Origin: CAIOSQ01 sp044359885
Lineage (GTDB): Bacteria > Pseudomonadota > Alphaproteobacteria > CACIAM-22H2
Direction: 5' to 3'
Assembly: GCA_044359885.1 (NCBI GenBank)
Contig: JBIKLI010000152.1
Coordinates: 1 to 9,737, forward strand
Length of the DNA stretch: 9,737 nt
Every line of letters begins with the position of its first letter. The stretch's first letter is position 1. Below the pieces are notes generated by a model. It searched no databases. It was not told the DNA's origin and saw nothing but the letters and a program-made list of their open reading frames with translations. This document shows, piece after piece, positions 6,802 to 9,737 of the stretch. A program made the position numbers and the translations under genes.

Positions 6802-6830
6802 AATCTAACGATGGACGTCGCCGCCATCAA
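6802..6830 (-). promoter_or_regulatory. Promoter for the DUF2336 gene
   Basis: On the minus strand, -35 TTGATG (6830-6825), a 17-bp spacer and -10 TAGATT (6807-6802) predict a start near 6795. The leader would be about 90 nt, longer than its neighbours', and I see no clear structure in it. The element lies in a locally AT-richer patch of the 211-bp divergent region. Confidence 0.45.
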
Positions 6831-6876
6831 GCGACGGCGCAGCCGGGTCGATGCTGCGCGCGCCCGCGCCATGGCC

Positions 6877-6882
6877 TAGGAT
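6877..6882 (+). promoter_or_regulatory. Candidate -10 element for apt
   Basis: TAGGAT lies 33 bp before the apt ATG and would place the transcript start near 6889. The sequence at 16-18 bp upstream is only GC-rich, with no good -35 match, so this is tentative. Confidence 0.25.
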
Positions 6883-6915
6883 CCGCGCCTGCCACCGATT
6901 CCGCCAAGGGGCGCC

Positions 6916-7425
6916 ATGGACCTCAGACCCTTCATCCGCGATGTTCCGGACTTTCCCAAGCCGGGCATTCTCTTTCGCGACATCTCGCCCCTGCTGGCCG
7001 ATGCAAGAGCCTGGCAGGCCTGCGTCGACGGGCTCGCGGCCCTGATCCGCCCGCACCGGCCGGACCTGCTCGCGGGCATCGAATCGCGCGGGTTCCTGGT
7101 CACGGCGCCGCTGGCGCTGGCGCTGGGATGCGGCTTCATCATGGTCCGCAAGCGCGGCAAGCTGCCCGGGCGCACCCTGCCCCATACCTACCAGCTGGAA
7201 TACGGTTCCGACACGATCGAGATCCAGGACGACGCAATCCGGCCGGGCCAGCGAATCGTCGTTCTCGACGACGTGCTCGCGACCGGCGGAACGCTGGCCG
7301 CCGCGATCGCGCTCCTGCGCAAGGCCGGCGGCGACGTGCGCGGCGCCGCCTGCATCATGGAACTCGGCTTCCTCGACGGCCGGAAGCGACTCGACACCAG
7401 CTTCGACGCGCTGATCGCCTACTGA
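6916..7425 (+). CDS. apt: Adenine phosphoribosyltransferase
   Basis: A purine salvage enzyme converting adenine and PRPP to AMP in the cytoplasm. It has 169 residues, slightly short of the 170-185 usual for bacterial Apt. The N-terminus MDLRPFIRDVPDFPKPGI, GIESRGF at 54-60 and the tyrosine-containing PHTYQLEYG stretch at 89-97 are characteristic of Apt. The PRPP-binding loop is VVLDDVLATGGT at 115-126. The ATG at 6916 is preceded by AAGGGG at suitable spacing. Its stop (TGA 7423-7425) overlaps the stop of the opposite hutG gene by 7 bp. There is no sign of co-transcription with another gene. Confidence 0.96.
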   Translation: MDLRPFIRDVPDFPKPGILFRDISPLLADARAWQACVDGLAALIRPHRPDLLAGIESRGFLVTAPLALALGCGFIMVRKRGKLPGRTLPHTYQLEYGSDTIEIQDDAIRPGQRIVVLDDVLATGGTLAAAIALLRKAGGDVRGAACIMELGFLDGRKRLDTSFDALIAY

Positions 7426-8219
7426 GCGGCCCGCGCCCAGCGTACGCAGGTCTCGAGACAGGCGCGCAGCACGGGACGCACCCGCGCGGCCAGCGCCGGA
7501 TCCCAGGCGAAGGGCGGACCCTCGGCCATGTAGGCGCTCTGAGCCATCTCCAGCTGCAGGGCATGGATCCCCGTCGCCGGCCGGCCGTAGCGACGCGTGA
7601 TATAGCCACCCTTGAAGCGGCCGTTATGCACGGCGGTGAAGCCTGGGGCCGCGGCGAGAACGTCATGCACCTGCCCGGCCAGCCGGGGATCGCAGCTCGT
7701 CCCGTCGGCCGTGCCGAGATTGAAGTCCGGCAGGGTCCCGGCGAAGAAGCGCGGCGCGCGCGAAACGATCGAATGGGCGTCCCACAGCACCGCCACGCCG
7801 AAGCGCCGATGCACGCGCGCGAGTTCGGCCTCGAGCGCTTCATGGTAGGGCCGCCAACAGGTCTCGATGCGCCGCGCGATCTCGGCGGCGTCGGGAGCGG
7901 CGCCGTCGCGATAGACCGGCCCGTCGGCGAAGGTGCCCAGCGGGCAGATCTCGGTATTGCTGGCGCCGGGATAGAGCGGCTTGCCCGACGGATCGCGGTT
8001 GAGATCGACGACGAGCCGCGAATGCGTGGCGGCGATCGTCGACGCGCCGAGGTCGCGGGCGAATTCGTAGAGACGCTCGACATGCCAGTCGGTGTCGGCG
8101 AGTTCCGCCGCCTCCGGCGTCAGCCGGGCGAGGATGGACGCCGGCACATAGGTCCCGACATGCGGCGCGCTGACCACCAGCGGGCCGTCGCCGCGATGCA
8201 GGACGAAGGTCGCGGTCAT
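7419..8219 (-). CDS. hutG: N-formylglutamate deformylase (N-formylglutamate amidohydrolase)
   Basis: The last step of histidine degradation by the formylglutamate route: it hydrolyses N-formyl-L-glutamate to glutamate and formate in the cytoplasm. It has 266 residues, the normal length of the FGase family. Conserved features include VVSAPHVGTYVP at 15-26, TDWHVERLY at 43-51, VDLNRDP at 71-77, LWDAHSI at 145-151 with its probable metal or catalytic Asp and His, and NGRFKGGYITRRYG at 199-212. It is the second gene of a two-gene operon: its ATG overlaps the hutI stop as ATGA. Its presence with hutF indicates the five-step pathway rather than the one that releases formamide directly. Confidence 0.93.
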   Translation of the reverse strand: MTATFVLHRGDGPLVVSAPHVGTYVPASILARLTPEAAELADTDWHVERLYEFARDLGASTIAATHSRLVVDLNRDPSGKPLYPGASNTEICPLGTFADGPVYRDGAAPDAAEIARRIETCWRPYHEALEAELARVHRRFGVAVLWDAHSIVSRAPRFFAGTLPDFNLGTADGTSCDPRLAGQVHDVLAAAPGFTAVHNGRFKGGYITRRYGRPATGIHALQLEMAQSAYMAEGPPFAWDPALAARVRPVLRACLETCVRWARAAQ

Positions 8220-9445
8220 CGGCCGGGCTCCGTCGCGCGCCCGGCGCGCAGCACGGCGTGAAGCGGGTTGCGCGCGATCCAGTAGACGAGTTCGGCAGGC
8301 CGCGCGATGTCCCAGATCGCGATGTCCGCGGCCTTGCCGGTCTCCAGCGTGCCGATCTCCCGCTGCAGGCCAAGCGCGCGCGCGCCGTTGCGGGTCATGC
8401 CGGCCAGCGCCTCCTCCGGCGTCAGGCGGAAGAGGGTCGCCGCCATGTTCATGGTCAAGAGCGGCGACAGCAGCGGCGACGAGCCCGGATTGGCGTCGGT
8501 CGCGAGCGCGATCGGCACGCCGTGCCGGCGCAGCGTCTCGACCGGCGGCAACCGCGTCTCGCGCAGGAAATAGAACGCGCCGGGCAGCAGGACGGCGACC
8601 GTCCCCGCCGCCGCCATCGCCGCGGCGCCGTCCTCGGAGGCGAATTCGAGATGGTCGGCCGACAGCGCGCCGAACCGCGCGGCGAGCGCGGCACCGCCCT
8701 GGTCGCTCAGCTGGTCGGCATGCAGCTTGACCGCGAGGCCCCGCGCGCGCGCGGCGGCGAAGACGCGCGATGTCTCTTCCGGCGTGAAGGCGATGCGCTC
8801 GGCGAAGCAGTCGACGGCATCCGCCAGGCCCTCGCTTGCGACGGCATCGATCATCGGTCCGGCGACGAGATCGACATAGGCCGCCTGCCGGCCCGCATAT
8901 TCCGGCGGCAGGGCATGGGCGCCGAGGAACGTCGTGGCCACGCGAACCGGCCCCTGCGCGCCCAGAAGCCGTGCGGCGCGCAGCTGGCGCGTCTCGGTCT
9001 CGATGTCGAGCCCGTAGCCGGACTTGATCTCCACCGTGGTGGCCCCCTCGCGCGCCAGCGCCGCCAGCCGCGGTCGCGCGGCGGCGATCAGGTCGTCGAG
9101 CGATGCCGCGCGCGTCGCCGCCACGGTCGATCGGATCCCGCCCCCGGCGCGGGCGATCTCCTCGTAGGTGGCGCCACCGAGCCGCAACTCGAATTCCTGC
9201 GCCCGGTCGCCGCCGAAGACCAGATGGGTATGGCAATCGACCAGCCCGGGTGTCGCCCAGCGCCCCCCACCGTCATGCGTCGCGCGCGCCGTGCCCGCCG
9301 GCAGGTCGCGCTGCCGCCCGATCCAGGCGATGCGGCCGTCGCGGATGGCGATCGCGCCGTCCTCGATCGCCCCGTAGGGCGCGGCGCCCGGCACCATGGT
9401 GGCGAGGCGCAGATTCGTCCACAGACTGTCCCAGGTGGCGCTCAT
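8216..9445 (-). CDS. hutI: Imidazolonepropionase
   Basis: The third step of histidine catabolism: it hydrolyses imidazolone-5-propionate to N-formimino-L-glutamate. It has 409 residues, standard for the family, with an amidohydrolase fold. Metal ligands visible are H72 and H74 (DCHTHLVF), H242 (LHADQ) and D317 (TDANPGSSP). EIKSGYG at 139-145 and SADHLEFA at 262-269 are also typical. The start at ATG 9445 is chosen over an earlier in-frame ATG at 9493 because GGGAGG lies directly upstream and the family begins close to WDSLWTNLRLATM. It is the first gene of the hutI-hutG operon, divergent from hutF. Confidence 0.96.
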   Translation of the reverse strand: MSATWDSLWTNLRLATMVPGAAPYGAIEDGAIAIRDGRIAWIGRQRDLPAGTARATHDGGGRWATPGLVDCHTHLVFGGDRAQEFELRLGGATYEEIARAGGGIRSTVAATRAASLDDLIAAARPRLAALAREGATTVEIKSGYGLDIETETRQLRAARLLGAQGPVRVATTFLGAHALPPEYAGRQAAYVDLVAGPMIDAVASEGLADAVDCFAERIAFTPEETSRVFAAARARGLAVKLHADQLSDQGGAALAARFGALSADHLEFASEDGAAAMAAAGTVAVLLPGAFYFLRETRLPPVETLRRHGVPIALATDANPGSSPLLSPLLTMNMAATLFRLTPEEALAGMTRNGARALGLQREIGTLETGKAADIAIWDIARPAELVYWIARNPLHAVLRAGRATEPGR

Positions 9446-9534
9446 CGTTCCTCCCGCGAAACGCGCTTGCGCGGCGGGCGATGCCGCGGGCAAGAGTGTC
9501 GGACAAGTTCTAGCCGCCGCACGGAGCGCCGTCG
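9446..9534. promoter_or_regulatory. Divergent hutI-hutF control region with a short dyad
   Basis: This 89-bp gap must hold the promoters of both hut transcripts. It contains a 9-bp perfect dyad TGTCGGACA at 9497-9505, whose TGT-N3-ACA shape is like the operators bound by the GntR-type repressor HutC, and CAAG repeated on either side (9491-9494 and 9504-9507). A GC inverted repeat GCGGC/GCCGC lies at 9471-9487. I find no promoter pair good enough to call on either strand. No hutC gene is in the window, so the operator call is conjecture. Confidence 0.3.
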
Positions 9535-9737
9535 ATGCCCCGCTATTTCGCCGAGACCGCCTGGCTTCCGCAGGGCTGGGCGCAGGACGTCGCGATCGAC
9601 GTCGACGCCGACGGCGACATCGCCGCGGTGCGGCAAGGCGCGGGCCCCGACGGAGCGGAGCGTCTGGCGGGCGCCGCGGTCCCGGGCCTTCCCAACCTCC
9701 ACAGCCACGCCTTCCAGCGCGCGATGGCCGGGCTTGC
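9535..9737 (+). CDS. hutF: Formimidoylglutamate deiminase (partial, C-terminus off the right edge)
   Basis: Converts N-formimino-L-glutamate to N-formyl-L-glutamate and ammonia, linking the products of hutI to the substrate of hutG. Only the first 67 residues are present out of about 450. They match the family closely: an N-terminus reading RYFAETAWLPQGWAQDVAI, DGAERLAG at 39-46, and PGLPNLHSHAFQRAMAGL at 50-67, where H56 and H58 are the first metal ligands of the amidohydrolase fold. The ATG at 9535 has GGAG 8 bp upstream. It is transcribed divergently from hutI-hutG. Confidence 0.93.
   Translation, partial: MPRYFAETAWLPQGWAQDVAIDVDADGDIAAVRQGAGPDGAERLAGAAVPGLPNLHSHAFQRAMAGL

Noticed and set aside
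7128..8261. 377-codon plus-strand frame over apt and hutG
   Set aside because: It is out of frame with apt, antisense to hutG, and has only low-complexity Arg/Ala content.
1..9737. CRISPR arrays, insertion sequences, prophage or defence genes
   Set aside because: I saw no spaced direct repeats, transposase or integrase motifs, terminal inverted repeats or known defence domains on either strand.

Overview
The window is a GC-rich (about 70% by eye), gene-dense stretch of chromosome from what looks like an alphaproteobacterium, probably of the Rhodospirillales type. This rests on how the polyprenyl synthase, GlyQ/GlyS, DUF2336 and Hut proteins read. The order-level placement is inference. Nothing suggests a mobile region: there is no transposase, integrase, phage gene, CRISPR array or compositional break.

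Left part (1-4066, minus strand): glyQ and glyS, the two subunits of tetrameric glycyl-tRNA synthetase, overlap by 8 bp and read off the left edge, with a good sigma70-type promoter just upstream. Upstream of that promoter lies a second minus-strand operon: an NPPY-type methyltransferase of the TrmN6/YfiC family, then a 148-residue two-pass membrane protein, then an 86-residue single-pass protein with a Cys4 zinc ribbon. The last two overlap by ATGA and have no recognised function.

Middle (4067-5503): a divergent intergenic region separates the methyltransferase operon from a plus-strand long-chain polyprenyl diphosphate synthase (ispB-like, quinone side chain). A tRNA-Pro (anticodon CGG, CCA encoded) follows with its own promoter. 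Just past it is a set of nested inverted repeats, and the outer arms reach from the tRNA 3' end into the end of the convergent DUF2336 gene.

Right part (5463-9737): a 413-residue DUF2336 protein of unknown function (minus) is divergent from apt, adenine phosphoribosyltransferase (plus). apt converges on, and overlaps by 7 bp, a histidine-utilisation operon hutI-hutG (minus). hutF begins divergently 89 bp from hutI and runs off the right edge. Together hutI, hutF and hutG encode the last three steps of the five-step route that goes via N-formylglutamate. hutH and hutU are not in the window.

Most of the window is ordinary housekeeping and catabolic DNA, and I see no clear new system. The items most worth a second look are the uncharacterised membrane pair at 2585-3288 and the inverted-repeat structure tying the tRNA-Pro 3' end to the DUF2336 stop region.
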